Source of the DNA: Nymphaea colorata
Lineage: Eukaryota; Streptophyta; Magnoliopsida; Nymphaeales; Nymphaeaceae
Assembly (NCBI RefSeq): GCF_008831285.2
Contig: NC_045147.1
Location: 23,026,981-23,090,980, forward strand
Direction of reading: 5' to 3'
DNA length: 64,000 bases
Shown: positions 1 through 11,345 of the stretch, piece by piece
How positions within the stretch are numbered: the stretch's first letter is position 1
Layout: every line of letters starts with the position of its first letter
The notes under the pieces: model-generated
What the model was told of the DNA's origin: nothing
The model's input: only the letters and a program-made list of their open reading frames with translations
The model's database searches: none
Position numbers and translations under genes: made by a program

Positions 1-2460
1 CCCAAATTGCAATTGACGTGAGAGTCGTTGTAAATGACAGCAGGGAATATGTTCTTCTTATAATCTGAAAATTAGAACAAAAAATGGTGATGGCCTTTAG
101 TGAAAAAAAAGAGGGAGTGAAATCGAATTTAACAGATTAAGAAAGAAGAGTTGTCAAAAGTAATGCATATGGAACTATTATCGTCTGAACATGTAGTTGC
201 TTTTTTTCCTAATCTAGTTGCTTTCTTCATTTCATCCTCATAAATGAAATACTACACAGGAAAGGAAAATGATTGCAAGTTGGCAAAAGATAAGAACTTT
301 CTTCCCCTTTTATAAGACAAAACCTTTGATCAGACTGATGAAGGAACATAGTAAGCTGTAAATCTTATTAACTTGCTGAGTAACTGAAGACAATTAAGAG
401 AAAACATGCCATTATACTAAAACATCCTCGGGGGTGGAACTAAATTTCTGAAAAAATCATTCCGGAAAAGAGGCCAACAGGTAATTTTTAGTCCCTAGTT
501 TGATTTGGAGGAATTCATTTTTTTTCGCTACAGTAAAATTTTTCCTCCCCATCAAACGCCCCTTAAAGAGAGAGCCAACAAAAACAAAATGGGAGAGATG
601 TGTGGTTGGATTGAGAACAAGTGCTGCTTCAAATGCGGTCATATCCAACAAAAGATCTCCATTCAAAATTTAGAGGGCCTTGTTGCTGGGACAGGGAAAT
701 TGTGTGGGCTTTAGTTCTATTATATTTGATGCAGACTTGAGTGCCCAACCATCTTCTCTACTTGGAATGCTGGACCAGTGAACATTCATACTCTCTCCAA
801 GTGTTGAGACTTGAGAGGATCCTTTATCCTCACCGTCTCCTGCTCCCCTCCTGTCATTTCCAAATTTTTTAATTTTAGAACGTGGCGCTCACTAGATTAA
901 ATCCATCATGAATGCGTAAGACCAACTGGACGGTGATGATCATAAATCTCTTTTTCAGAAAACGACCGAGGAGATGATCTGTTCAATGGATCAGAAAAAA
1001 GTGGAGGGCTCGCTTTTTAATTCCATTTTTATTTTGGTCCTTACAGTCTAATAGTGGCACTGCAGTTTTCATGCTTGGAAACTTGGAAAGTATAAGTTGA
1101 AAAAGTTTCTTTGAATGCTTATATATATATATATATATGGATCTGCAAGCGATCAGTAAGTGAGCAACGAAGTAGGATCATGAACTCGTATCTGGATAGA
1201 AGAGACTGGATTCAGTGAGAAAGAGGAAGCGGGTATTTTAATTTACATCTAACCAGCTAGCATTCATTGGGCCTATTTTGATGTTGATCAAAATATAAAT
1301 TTGATAGAAACCAAAATTTCATCCGTACCCAAATCGACGTATGGAAGATCAGGTCCTCTTTAATGAGCTAACAAAGAAAGATCTGATTATGGATCTTGTT
1401 TTTTATTTTAAAGAATAGAATGCAAGATTGAGATCGGTGGCTCAATTGTATGGCACGAAACTCAAAAGGCACGAAATGGACGGTGAAGATTGAAGAACTC
1501 TTTCACAATGTGATTTAGAGGGATTATGGTGATATTTGGCAGCAATCTAATTTCCTAATAACGTTGCTCCTTCTATGAATATAGAATTTACATGGGTGGT
1601 TGGGAAGTTGCTTTCTCAGAGGGACAGGGGATGATGGCAGTCGGGTACGGAGCTGATCTTTTCCATTGGAATCCAGACGGTGAGAAAGTAGCCGTTTTCA
1701 GAGGAAACACGTCATTTTCCGGGGAATGGTGAAGCGTTTGGATGGGCGTTGTAAATAACGTCGAATGCTTTTCTGAGAAAACGGTCAAATGTTCTGCAGC
1801 ATTCCAGCCATATCGTGCCCTTCTAGCTGGGCTTCTCCCTTCCCTTAATTTTCGAGGGAGATCTCACTGCGCACAAATGGCAGCAGGCTGTCGGCGCCTT
1901 TAGGCATGGCTCTTGGTTTAACTGCGTTCTCAATCCTTTGGTAAATATCAACCGTTTCACCGAATCCTTCGCCTGAGAAGGATGAAAGGGCCTATTCTCT
2001 GCATTTATGCTGCATATTTCTCTATCATGCAAATTTATTATCAATACCTCGAATTAAATTGTGAGACAAGGAGAGAAAGAGAAATTGTTTTTCTTTATTA
2101 GGTTTCATATTCATGAATCCATGTTCTTAGCGTTTTAATTTTTGAAAATCTTATGGCAGCCGCTTGGATGTGATTATATGTGTCAAAACTTACAAATGCA
2201 TGTCAGTTCAGATCAAATGATGTGTAGGACCAGGTTTTATAGCTTATATGAATAAACTGATCGTCTAAGAAAGGATCTTCAATTCTGAGCCATGTGGACT
2301 CCGATCCCGTCAGTATTTTGAGAAAAGAAAGCTTCAAAATTTGATATCTAAAGCCAAATTGCGTAAAGTTCATACTGTTAATTGCTCTGTATTTGAGAAA
2401 TGGAGAGTAGAAGGACGATCCTTCGTTGCGTCCTTTCTCTATCAACCCATCGCAGCATCT
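1..2460. other. Intergenic, no gene recognised
   Basis: I see no supported coding region here, only short chance ORFs. There is an (AT)n run at about 1120-1138. The last few hundred bases are the upstream region of the first lipid transfer protein gene. Confidence 0.6.
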
Positions 2461-2465
2461 CCGTC

Positions 2466-2473
2466 TATTTAAA
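2466..2473 (+). promoter_or_regulatory. TATA box of nsLTP gene 1
   Basis: TATTTAAA lies 75 bp before the start codon of the first nsLTP gene. The same TATTTAAA core precedes nsLTP genes 2 and 3, which supports its role as the core promoter. Confidence 0.7.
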
Positions 2474-2512
2474 GGCCCATGTGTGACCTGAATCTTGTGA
2501 GCGCAGACGGAT

Positions 2513-2514
<2 letters not shown>

Positions 2515-2545
<31 letters not shown>
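2515..2545. repeat. (GA)n microsatellite in 5' UTR
   Basis: A run of about 15 GA units sits between the TATA box and the ATG of nsLTP gene 1, so it should be transcribed as part of the 5' leader. Confidence 0.9.
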
Positions 2546-2547
<2 letters not shown>

Positions 2548-2548
<1 letters not shown>

Positions 2549-3244
2549 TGGCCGGCTTCTCCTTCAGATCCTTGGTTTGGTGGATCGTCGCCTGCTTGTT
2601 GGTATCTCTGCCGTCACCGACGGCGGCTCAGCTCACCTGTGACACGGTGGTGCCGTATGTGGCACCTTGTCTGCCCTTTACTTTAAACGGAGGCACCGTC
2701 TCTGACGCATGCTGTGCCGGAATCAGGGGACTGAACGCACTAGCCAAGCTCAGGGCAGACAGAGTCGTGGCCTGCCAGTGCATAAAGAACGCTGCTTCAG
2801 CATTCCCTGCAATCAACGTGGGCCGTCTTAACATGCTGCCCAGGTACTGTGGAGTGAAGCTCCCGGTCTCAAACATCTCTCCAAATATTGACTGCAGCAG
2901 GTTTGTTCAACTACGTGCCCTCAAATATAGCGCATATTCTGTATGATATTCATGTATACAATTTTAATTTATGTGCTCGAACCGAACTGAGCCTGCTCGA
3001 CTCAGTGTTGGCTTGGGATGTCTTCTTGAGGTCAGCTCGAGCTTATTTTCTCTTACACAAACGAGTCCAGCTTGGTGATTGGCCCAAGGTCATTTGGGTA
3101 TATACTTATATTGGACTTCCAAGTAGTGAGCTGGAGAAAAGAGTTACAAGTGAGCAAGATCACTTGAGCCTGTTTACTATAGGAATGAAACATGCTCTCT
3201 CTCTGATTTCTTTTTTTCTGATTTACTTCTACAGGGTGCCTTAA
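2548..3244 (+). CDS. LTP: Non-specific lipid transfer protein, type 1 (nsLTP gene 1)
   Basis: Secreted small lipid carrier of the cell wall or cuticle. Exons are 2548-2900 and 3235-3244, giving 120 aa. The ATG at 2548 is chosen because it directly starts a signal peptide (about residues 1-27, ending TAA before QLTC); an upstream in-frame ATG at 2479 would add a GA-encoded RE repeat. The eight-cysteine motif is complete: C31, C41, C55-C56, C76-Q-C78, C101, C116, with type-1 spacing (9, 13, 19, 22, 14). The intron at 2901-3234 (GTTTGT...ACAG) falls after the last cysteine and leaves a 10-nt final coding exon, so the protein ends CSRVP. Reading through the intron gives an unrelated tail ending at 2946, which I reject. 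It differs clearly from the three LTP genes about 50 kb away. Confidence 0.9.
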
Positions 3245-4355
3245 GTACTGGTCTGTTGATGATCCGCACCATTCTTATATGGGCAATAACAGGCTTATGA
3301 TTGGCATGCATTTCCGTATGTAGTTGTCGACAAGTTGTTGTGAAGTTTTAGCAGGTTGTGCTTTCCACTGTTGTGTTTGTCATTTTTCAATAAGGGAATG
3401 TTCCCATTTACGCGAGTCCGTTTTCTTTAATTCCGATTGTATGCCCCTGTTCTAAACCTGTCAGTGAATCAATAAGAGTATGTTCTGTCTCCTTCAATAA
3501 TTTTCAATTTGTGGTTTCTAGAGCGAGTCAATGATGCCACGGACAGCAAAATTGTGTCCTCGGGCCTTTGCAGTACCGAACGAAGCAGACCAGTTTTTTG
3601 GCGCAAAAGAGAATGAAGAATTTATGGAATTATGTGAACAATGATTGTTGGTCCAACCAAAATCTAAAACTTTGCATGTGCTAACAGCTAAAAAGGGGGC
3701 TTTGTGGAACAAAAGGAACAAAGCCACATGGGAGGCAAGATTAGTTCGTGCATGAGGATAAGAATTTGGAAGCAATGGAACCGTTGAGCTGGAAATCAAG
3801 GTGGTTGGTTGCGATGACAGGATCTGACCTCAGACATAAATTCTGTTCGTTTAACAAAGATAGAATCGAGTTCAGTCGCATGATTCAGAACTCATTCCCT
3901 TGTAAAAAAAGGCCTTCTGATTCATACAAGTCACACAAGAACAGCAAATAAATGAACGAGCAATTTCGAATCAATAGTTCCAAAGCTTTATTGATGCCAA
4001 CACATGTAGCGATCACATAAAGATGCAACCAATACAACTGTCTTACATTAGAAATGAGACCAATTAAACCAACTTTCTTTTCCACTAAACCAATTAAACC
4101 AACTTTCTTTTCCACTAAAGAGGAACTCGCAGAGGACCAAGTCAATTAGTGGGGACACGTATCCAATGAGACACATGACCAGTGACTACCACAACGGTAC
4201 AATAAAAATGCTTAGGTTGCAGGATGACAGACTTGATCTTAGTTATTATACTATCCCCTCATCATTGGATGAGAATGCTACCCACAAGAACAAAATATAT
4301 ATGAAAAAAAACCATAAGACACATAGGTATATAATATATACCTGTTACAAATTTC
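3245..4355. other. Intergenic between nsLTP 1 and EXPA copy 1
   Basis: The start is the presumed 3' UTR of nsLTP gene 1, with AATAAG-type signals near 3470. No gene is supported. A perfect 30-bp tandem duplication lies at 4060-4119. The right end is the 3' flank of the minus-strand expansin copy 1. Confidence 0.5.
4060..4119. repeat. Perfect 30-bp tandem duplication
   Basis: Two adjacent identical 30-bp units (4060-4089 and 4090-4119) start with CCAATTAAACC. I see no coding sense in them. Confidence 0.95.
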
Positions 4356-4390
4356 GGCTACGAGGGTGCAAGGATGCAGCCTCAGTAGCC
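4356..4390 (-). promoter_or_regulatory. 3' hairpin element of EXPA copy 1 (near-perfect stem)
   Basis: In gene sense the element starts GGCTAC and ends GTAGCC, a perfect 6-bp outer stem. Inside, GAGGCTGC faces GCACCCTC with one C/C mismatch, closing a 6-nt ATCCTT loop; one U is bulged. It begins about 270 nt past the stop codon. It matches, in core and arrangement, the elements after the other eight copies. Confidence 0.6.
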
Positions 4391-4661
4391 TAAATCCTGC
4401 AGCTCTTTCCCCCTTCTAAATAGAGGATTTAATACAAAAGTCAGGTTAGTTGCAATCTTTCGATCTAGACTTCATGAAACGACTCTTAGTAGTCTTGCCT
4501 ACAAGTTAGAGTTTTCTTCTCCATGAGGAACACAATCATCTGCTTCAGGAAGCTGCAGGGCCAGCCGCTGCTATAACCTTCTGAAAACTGGTCAGAAAAT
4601 CGACTACCCTCTTAAAGTTCGGCTGCCCATCGGAGCAGTAGGTCGTTAATTAGACCTAGTC

Positions 4662-5919
4662 TCAAAACTGACCACCCTCAAAGGTCTGGCCAAACTGCCA
4701 ATTTGCAGGCGCCAGATTGTAGCTGGTGACCGTCTTGCCGTCGCTGGTGGTGACCCGGAGGGAGAGGGACTGGCCATTGAGGTAGGAGTTGCTCTGCCAG
4801 TTCTGGCCCCAATTCCTGGACATGGTCTGCCATCCCGTTCTGGACCCCTTTATGGAGACGGCATGGACGTCCCCTGCACCAGCGACGTTGGTGATGAGCA
4901 CCAGGTTGAAGTAGGAGTGGCCATTGATGGTGAACCTTATTCCTCCCTTCTTTACGCATGGCACCCTGCAAAGAATATCATCATCAGTTCGATACCAAAG
5001 AGAAAATAGCAACACAGACTTGCTTTTTTTGAGCCAAATTTTAGTTTAAAAGTACAACGAAAGATTGATTTAGAAGGTTACTTCTCTGATGCACTGTGAA
5101 ACATAAAAACAATTGTTTTTTCTCATAGCATTTTGTAAGAAAAGCAAAAGCGGATGCCTTTTATTGCTCAAAAATGGCAATTAGGGACGGACATTTCTAG
5201 AACGGCAGTAATTTGAAGATATTAGCCGTCTTCATTTGGAATGAGCTCATCGTCCTGTAAAATCATGATAAACTATCACAAGATCGGCAACAAGCGAGAA
5301 CTAATTTCTCACCTTCTGAATGCTACTGGGACAATCCCTGCCTTGTACTGTGCAATTTGCAGGAAAGCAGGTTCTGCCATGTCGAAGTGCTGGAGGGGAG
5401 GGTTGCACCAGCCACCGTTGTCATTAGCCAAGACGTAGTTCGGGGGGCAGAAGTTCGTCGCCGTGATCGTGATCGTGCCGGGAAGGCACCACCTGGGGTC
5501 ATCGTTGCACTTCATCTCATAACAGGAACCACAGCTCAAACCATCATTGAAAAGAGCAGTGCTGAGTGCAGCAGTGTGTGTGCCATAGCCCTGGCTGTAC
5601 AGGTTGCCATAGCCACATGCTCCCCCTGTTACGTCAAACAATGAATCATTAGCACCAGCGTAAAACAAAAGCAACATTGCCACAGATAGCCGATGAAAAT
5701 TTCCAGTTTCTTCGAATTTCAGGAGGGTCAATTAAAGCCAATTTCCAATGCAAACTACTTACCCATGGTTCCAGATGCATCACCGCCTCCGTAAAAGGTG
5801 GCATGGCCACTCTGCCACCCATAGTCTCCATAGGAGCCAGTTAGACGAGAGGTAAACAAGAGAAAGAAGAGGAACAAGGAACCTGGTCTAAGTAAGGTGA
5901 AGTAATTAAGAGCAGCCAT
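4662..5919 (-). CDS. EXPA: Alpha-expansin, EXPA copy 1
   Basis: Secreted wall-loosening protein that acts non-hydrolytically on cellulose-xyloglucan contacts. Exons, in gene order, are 5763-5919, 5313-5625 and 4662-4965, giving 257 aa. A hydrophobic signal peptide covers about residues 1-31 (through SYG). Domain 1 (GH45-like double-psi barrel) has the cysteines [17 protein letters not shown] and GWC, the alpha-expansin insertion NGGWCNPP, and HFD with D134. Domain 2 (CBM63-like) runs from about VPCVKKGG to the end, with NWGQNWQSN and NWQFGQTF. The ATG at 5919 opens MAALN and agrees with the other copies. Intron 2 is the longest of the array (347 nt). Variants include HFDMAEP, IAQYKAG and NLAPANW. 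By memory it resembles Arabidopsis EXPA2/EXPA8-type proteins. Confidence 0.95.
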
Positions 5920-6024
5920 TGCAACTGCTTCTTGAGCAATGAACAGATGTCAGTTGACCTTCACAAGGAGAGGAAAGGAGAAGAGCGGTGAGTCTGCATG
6001 TGTTAGACGAGGAAGAGGGGCTCT

Positions 6025-6033
6025 CTATTTATA
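6025..6033 (-). promoter_or_regulatory. TATA box of EXPA copy 1
   Basis: TATAAATAG on the minus strand, 106 bp upstream of the ATG, followed by GAGCCCCTCTTCC and an initiator-like pyrimidine stretch. Confidence 0.8.
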
Positions 6034-6178
6034 CTTGCAGGAAAATAAAGGTCAGCTGATGGGATGATGATGATTTTGGGTTGGTCTTGGTGTATAAAAG
6101 AGACAAGTGGGACGCAAATTGTTTCAGGCCGGGCGGGTGTCCCGATTTTAGAGTCATAGTTTACAGTAAGCAAGCAAC

Positions 6179-6250
6179 TGAAGTGCACATGGAAATGTTG
6201 GGTAGAGAGAATACACAAAGCTACCCTCATGGGACCTACTGCACATGCTT
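6179..6250 (-). promoter_or_regulatory. Paired CATGTG module upstream of EXPA copy 1
   Basis: In gene sense, half A reads GCATGTGCAGTAGGTCCC. After about 30-40 bp, half B reads AACATTTCCATGTGCACTTC. The same pair in the same order lies upstream of copies 2-6. The TATA box is about 150 bp downstream. Confidence 0.55.
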
Positions 6251-9200
6251 ACCTTTTAGGTACAAGAAACTCTTGGCCTATAGTGGCCCATATCCATATG
6301 AAAATATTGGCAAACATCAAGGAAAATGCTCTTAAATGGGGCCATTGATCAACGAGCATGTTCCTTTTCCCAATAACCATTCTCTTTGTATATCTATATG
6401 CTATTGTCAAAAACAACTCTTTTATTTTCTTGCTTTCCATATTCATTCGCCTCTTTTGGGCACCAGGAAACATCTGTCTTTCCATATTCCATCCACTACC
6501 ATCCAATGAACTTCATGTCTAATTTAAGTTGATCGAAGAGCAGAAGAAAAAGGTCTGGCACATGCAGACACACGGATTTTTATCCAAAACTATCACTCCC
6601 GCAAGGATAACTTAGTTATTCATGAAAATATTTTCACAAGAACTGGTGCTCATGGCGATCGAGGGCCCCTGACAGCCAGGGCCCAAGGCCAGTCCTACAC
6701 TACAACCACCCCTTGGAGTCCACGTTTAAATTATCTGAACTAAGAAGTGTCCTCCTGTAGTTTTAACTGCTGGTATATCTAAACAACGGTTCTTCATGAT
6801 TAACGAAAAGGAAAGCTTGGCTTCTGGAAATTTGAAATATGGAGAACGGATTTGGAATTAGACTAAATAATGAGAGACTGCTGCTGAAGAACTCTTTTTC
6901 AAAATGCATTGCAACTGTCTGCAACTATGATGTCCATTACAGGATAAGGATAGTCACTTCATATTCCTTTTCTTGTTCATGGCCACATGACATGTTTGAA
7001 GACCATATGCAGAAACCTGGAATGGAACACTATATCCAAAACTTAACCTCATCTTCAAGTGGCAGCTAATTTACATGTTAGGTCTAGCACCCATGAATCA
7101 TTAAGAGCAACTTGGTGCAACTGTGACCCCGAAGGCTAAAGTCCTAAGCAGTTTCCATCTCTTGGCATAGTCTGGTAGGAATCTGCTTAATCAAGCAATT
7201 ATTTTGCTGCTTTAGTAAGGTGGAACCTACCATCCTGCTAGTTGAGGAGCTGGACACCATTCACTTTGGCTATACAAACTGTGGGAGTGTAAACAAAACA
7301 CTTGGAAAATCTTGATCTTGTCATGTGATGATTGCACTTAAGATTCCTTCTGCTTGTACTTGCAATTCTCTTGCTTTTTCTACTGAAAACAACGTACTGT
7401 CTTTAATTTCTTGTTAAATGATGCATTTATATTTTAACAACAAACATTAATTCGAGGTCAGCTGTGCCTGTGATTGAGGATGAGAGTGCCGTCCCCAGTT
7501 CATATATCGGTGGGGATGCAGTTGAAACAGGGGATATAGGAATCAAGTTTTCCATTTTTCTCCTGAAAACAATCTAGGATATGGGGATCCACTTTCATTC
7601 ATATTTCCGCTCTTACATTTATTTTCATTTGACTTCTTAAATGCAAAATGTAAAGGAAAATAGGAAAATAGCAGTTCTAGGATGATATATTTTCTACCGA
7701 GGTGACTAATTAATGTCCACTCATAAGAGCTTGTGGCTTGTATCAGAAAATTGTGAAACGCAGCATATTGAGACTAGAGGTAAATGATTGACCAGGATTT
7801 GCTCAAAAAGGAAGAGAAAGAAAGAAAAGCCAACGAATTAAGATGAAGAAGAAGCAGAATTACAAAGAAGGCAGGCGATTGATGAATTTCTTGCCTTTCT
7901 GGCTCTGAATATGATTCGAACCAGGGGTCTGCCTGTTGAAATTTTGAAAGAGGAGAATTAGAATAAGAAAGTATTCCTTTCAAACTTTTAGATGATTGAA
8001 GGAAGCGAAACTATTGACGAATTTAGGAAGCAATAGGTGTAGTACATTCACAAATCAAATACAAGCAAGCGAATAAAAATTTTAAGACGACATGGGAATC
8101 AGATTCATGTCTGGAAATCAGAGTTCTTATAGCTTCCTGCTATGTGATTCCCGTAGCAATAATGCAGTGTCAGCATAAAATATAAAGACTGTCGGACTGG
8201 GAAATCTTGTTTTCTTGCAGGTAGACAGTCTAATATTTAAGGCAATAAACGGGACTCTTTCATGACATTTTACAGTGACACTTGAAGCAAAAATCAACGG
8301 GTTATCTCATTACACTGCACAGAGGTGAACAAATAACAGTCTGAAGAAAGCTTACAGAAAATCATAAGCTAGGCCAACGTTTTCCTTGAAATTCAAGATT
8401 TATTAGAGAGATTCTCCCGTTTGGCTTTTGGGATTCTGAACTCGACTGAGTTATATCTCCAATGTATTTAAATAATTCAAATCAAACCACCTATATCCAT
8501 ATAGATGACTCGTGGTTTCATGAGCATCACTTGTCTGCACAATCTGAAATTTGAGCATCGAGGATAGGAATATTAACTACGGAATTTTAGGGCCTTCGAC
8601 AAGCAACTCTCTCGAGTCGGGTGAGGTTTTGCATGCAATAAAACAGAAAGAGAAAAGAATTATATCCCTGTTTGCCAATACCCCAAATCTTCTGCTACCA
8701 GTATGTTTGTTTCCCCTGTTATCACATAGGATGCAGGTGAGTCAGGTTCCAGCATGACCGTTTAGTCATTTTAAACTATTCAGGATCCAATATGGATCTG
8801 ACACTACTGTATTAAACCATCTGAAACCCAGCTCGCTTGCACCCTTTACTACTACTACAAGCCAGGCATGGCTAGATCAACCTGTTTTTACTCTGATATG
8901 TGATTACTTAGCCTGCTTTTCCTTCAATTTTGGTGCATCTAATACAGCATTTCATAGGCTATTTGCTGATGTATGTTTCGACTTTGGGGTTTTTTCTTCT
9001 TCTCCCAAGTGTTGTCCGAACGGAATCGTAAAGTAAACAGTTACAGAAAAGATTAGGTTGCATGAGCACCTAAAAGTAATGTCAAAACGTCCATGTCCTT
9101 TTGCCATTATTGTTCGTCTTTTTGACGAAATGATGAAGCCGAACCTTCCAAGGGACGCATGCTCAGCACTGCCTTTCACGAGGAATAGCATCTTTCATGG

Positions 9201-9408
9201 CTCACATAATAATATTACAGAAGCAAACAAGGATACATGCACGACTAGTGCTTCTAAATAAAACAGGGATCAGTTTAACAACTCTAATTATATAATTTCC
9301 CAAATGCTATTTGCCTGCTTGCACTTTAAGTGCAAATAATGCTACCCCATAAAAAGAATCATAAAAGACATATACACATATATTACCTATTCTAAGTTTT
9401 ATAAGCAT
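6251..9408. other. Intergenic between EXPA copies 1 and 2
   Basis: AT-rich DNA with only short chance ORFs. I recognise no gene, RNA or complete transposon. Confidence 0.5.
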
Positions 9409-9448
9409 AGCCTCGCGGGCGCTAAGAGCCACCTCTGCGTTAATGGCC
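9409..9448 (-). promoter_or_regulatory. 3' hairpin element of EXPA copy 2
   Basis: In gene sense the element starts GGCC and ends GGCT, a stem with one G-U wobble. The conserved core is GAGGTGGC, a short loop, then GCGCCCGC. It begins 57 nt past the stop codon. Confidence 0.55.
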
Positions 9449-9504
9449 ATGGCGTTACAGTCATTCCAAAAGAAAAGTGAATTTTCAGCCCTCTTTTTCA
9501 ATTT

Positions 9505-10497
9505 CTAGAACTGACCACCCTCATAGGTCTGGCCAAATTGCCAATTAGCAGGCGCCACATTGTAGCTGGTGACCGTCTTGCCGTCACTGGTGGTGACCCG
9601 GAAGGAGAGGGTTTGGCCGTTGAGGTAGGAGTTGCTCTGCCAGTTCTGGCCCCAATTCCTGGACATGGACTGCCACCCTGTTCTCGACCCCTTTATGGAC
9701 ACCGCATGGACGTCCCCTGCACCGCCGACGTTGGTGATGAGCACCAGGTTGAAGTAGGAGTGGCCATTGATGGTGAACCTTATTCCTCCTTTCTTCATGC
9801 ATGGAACCCTGTTGATCAGAACAACACTACTAAGAAAACTTGTCCTTCTTTCAGACAAATCTGGTCATGTAAGCGACGAGGAGTGCCTTCTTACCTTCTG
9901 AATGCTACCGGCACAATTCCGGCTCTGTACTCGGCGATCTGCAGGAAAGCAGGCTCCGCCAAGTCGAAGTGCTGCAGGGGAGGGTTGCACCACCCCCCAT
10001 TGTTATTAGCCAAGGCGAAGTTGGGTGGGCAGAAGTTGGTGGCAGTGACCGTGATGCTGCCCGGCCGGCACCACCTGGGATCGGCGTTGCACCTCATCTC
10101 ATAGCATGACCCACAGCTAAGGCCATCATTAAAGAGAGCAGTGCTGAGAGCAGCAGTCAGCGTGCCGTAGCCCTGGCTGTACAGGTTGCCATATCCGCAA
10201 GCTCCCCCTGTTTCACAATTCCACATCTAAAATAAGAATCATCACCACCAACGTAAGATAAACCACCGCAATGGCAATTTTTAACTTGTTCCCGGTTGCA
10301 GAATTTTCAAGGACAACCGATTTCTACCGAGATGCAGACTTACCCATGGTGCCAGTTGCATCACCACCGCCATAGAAAGTGGCATGCCCACCCTGCCATC
10401 CATAATCGCCGTAACAGCCGGCAGGAGAAAAAGCAAGGAAGGCAATCAAGAGGAAGAAAGAAGCTGGTCTAATCCCAGAGAACATAAGGGCAGCCAT
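9505..10497 (-). CDS. EXPA: Alpha-expansin, EXPA copy 2
   Basis: Exons, in gene order, are 10344-10497, 9895-10207 and 9505-9808, giving 256 aa. The chosen ATG opens MAALMFSG; upstream in-frame sequence is 5' leader. Signal peptide is about residues 1-30, unusual in having a cysteine just before the cleavage region (AGCYG). Domain 1 is complete with [23 protein letters not shown] and HFD. Domain 2 keeps [10 protein letters not shown] and ends TYEGGQF. Odd residues are CNADP (most copies CNDDP) and PCMKKGG. Introns are 136 and 86 nt; intron 2 shares its sequence with several other copies. It points away from copy 3, and the two flank the 5.4-kb head-to-head gap where the array changes strand. 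Confidence 0.95.
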
Positions 10498-10600
10498 TAC
10501 AACCCTTTCTGGAGGAAAATGCAGTGCAGGAGGTGAAGAAGAGGAGGGGAGATAGGAGTTGGATGAGTTTGCTGGTGATCGACAAAAGGGAAAGGCCCTC

Positions 10601-10609
10601 ATATTTATA
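10601..10609 (-). promoter_or_regulatory. TATA box of EXPA copy 2
   Basis: TATAAATAT on the minus strand, 104 bp before the ATG, followed by GGGCCTTTCCCTTTTG and CACCAGCAAAC, the array's common leader start. Confidence 0.8.
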
Positions 10610-10723
10610 CTGCTGAAAGGAAGCGAAGATGGACTTGGATTAATCTTTGTGCGTAAAAGAGACAAGGAATAGGAATTCTCCAAGATTTTGCCGGCCAAGT
10701 GGTGAGCGGTGTAACCACACAGA

Positions 10724-10792
10724 CGAAGTGCACATGCAAGTGTTTGGAGAAGACGAGCAGCAGCAAACCTCAAGGGTCCCTCCGCACATGCA
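10724..10792 (-). promoter_or_regulatory. Paired CATGTG module upstream of EXPA copy 2
   Basis: In gene sense, half A is GCATGTGCGGAGGGACCC and half B is CACTTGCATGTGCACTTC. It sits about 115 bp upstream of the TATA box. Confidence 0.55.
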
Positions 10793-11124
10793 GTCCCCTT
10801 TCAGCCTGTGGAGAAAGAAATCAATGGCCATAATAACAGCCCTCGCCCACATGGATATCTTGACAGAAGATAATGAATGGCACTTGGAATCGACCATAAA
10901 ATAAAACTGTTCGTCCAATCGCACTGACGTCGAGCGTTGCATGCACATTTGCGCCTTTTCTGAATCTCCACATGCTGTGCTTCGCGGTCAAGACGAAAGC
11001 CCTCTCTAAAATTCCTGATTATCCACCCTTTATTCCTAACCCACTATGTCAATGGATCAAATTATACTCGTCGTTTGCCATATATTCCAATGGACAAAAG
11101 TCTATACAGCAGTATTATTAGACT

Positions 11125-11345
11125 CCGATTTTTAAATTCGCAATCTGAATCTGACTTCTTAGTTCATGCATGAATTCGAGTGCAACTTTTAAATGCACAA
11201 CCAAATTCAAGCTGCAATATTATAATAATTTGAAAACAGATTCTCAAAACATATAGATATTGGTACATGATGTTTATTTAAAACCAAATCTGATATCAAT
11301 CGGATGTCTTTGCCAAATCCAATCCAAATTTCTTAATTGGGTCTC
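11125..11345. repeat. Degenerate dispersed repeat, family B
   Basis: This stretch is rich in AAATTCG/AATCTGA/AATCCAA words. It shares TTTATTTAAAAC followed by AAATC words with 18538-18935. I cannot assign a transposon class. Confidence 0.4.

Noticed and set aside
2479-2547. Upstream in-frame ATG extending nsLTP gene 1 by 23 residues
   Set aside because: It would place an RERERE stretch from the GA repeat before a complete signal peptide; the ATG at 2548 fits the family.
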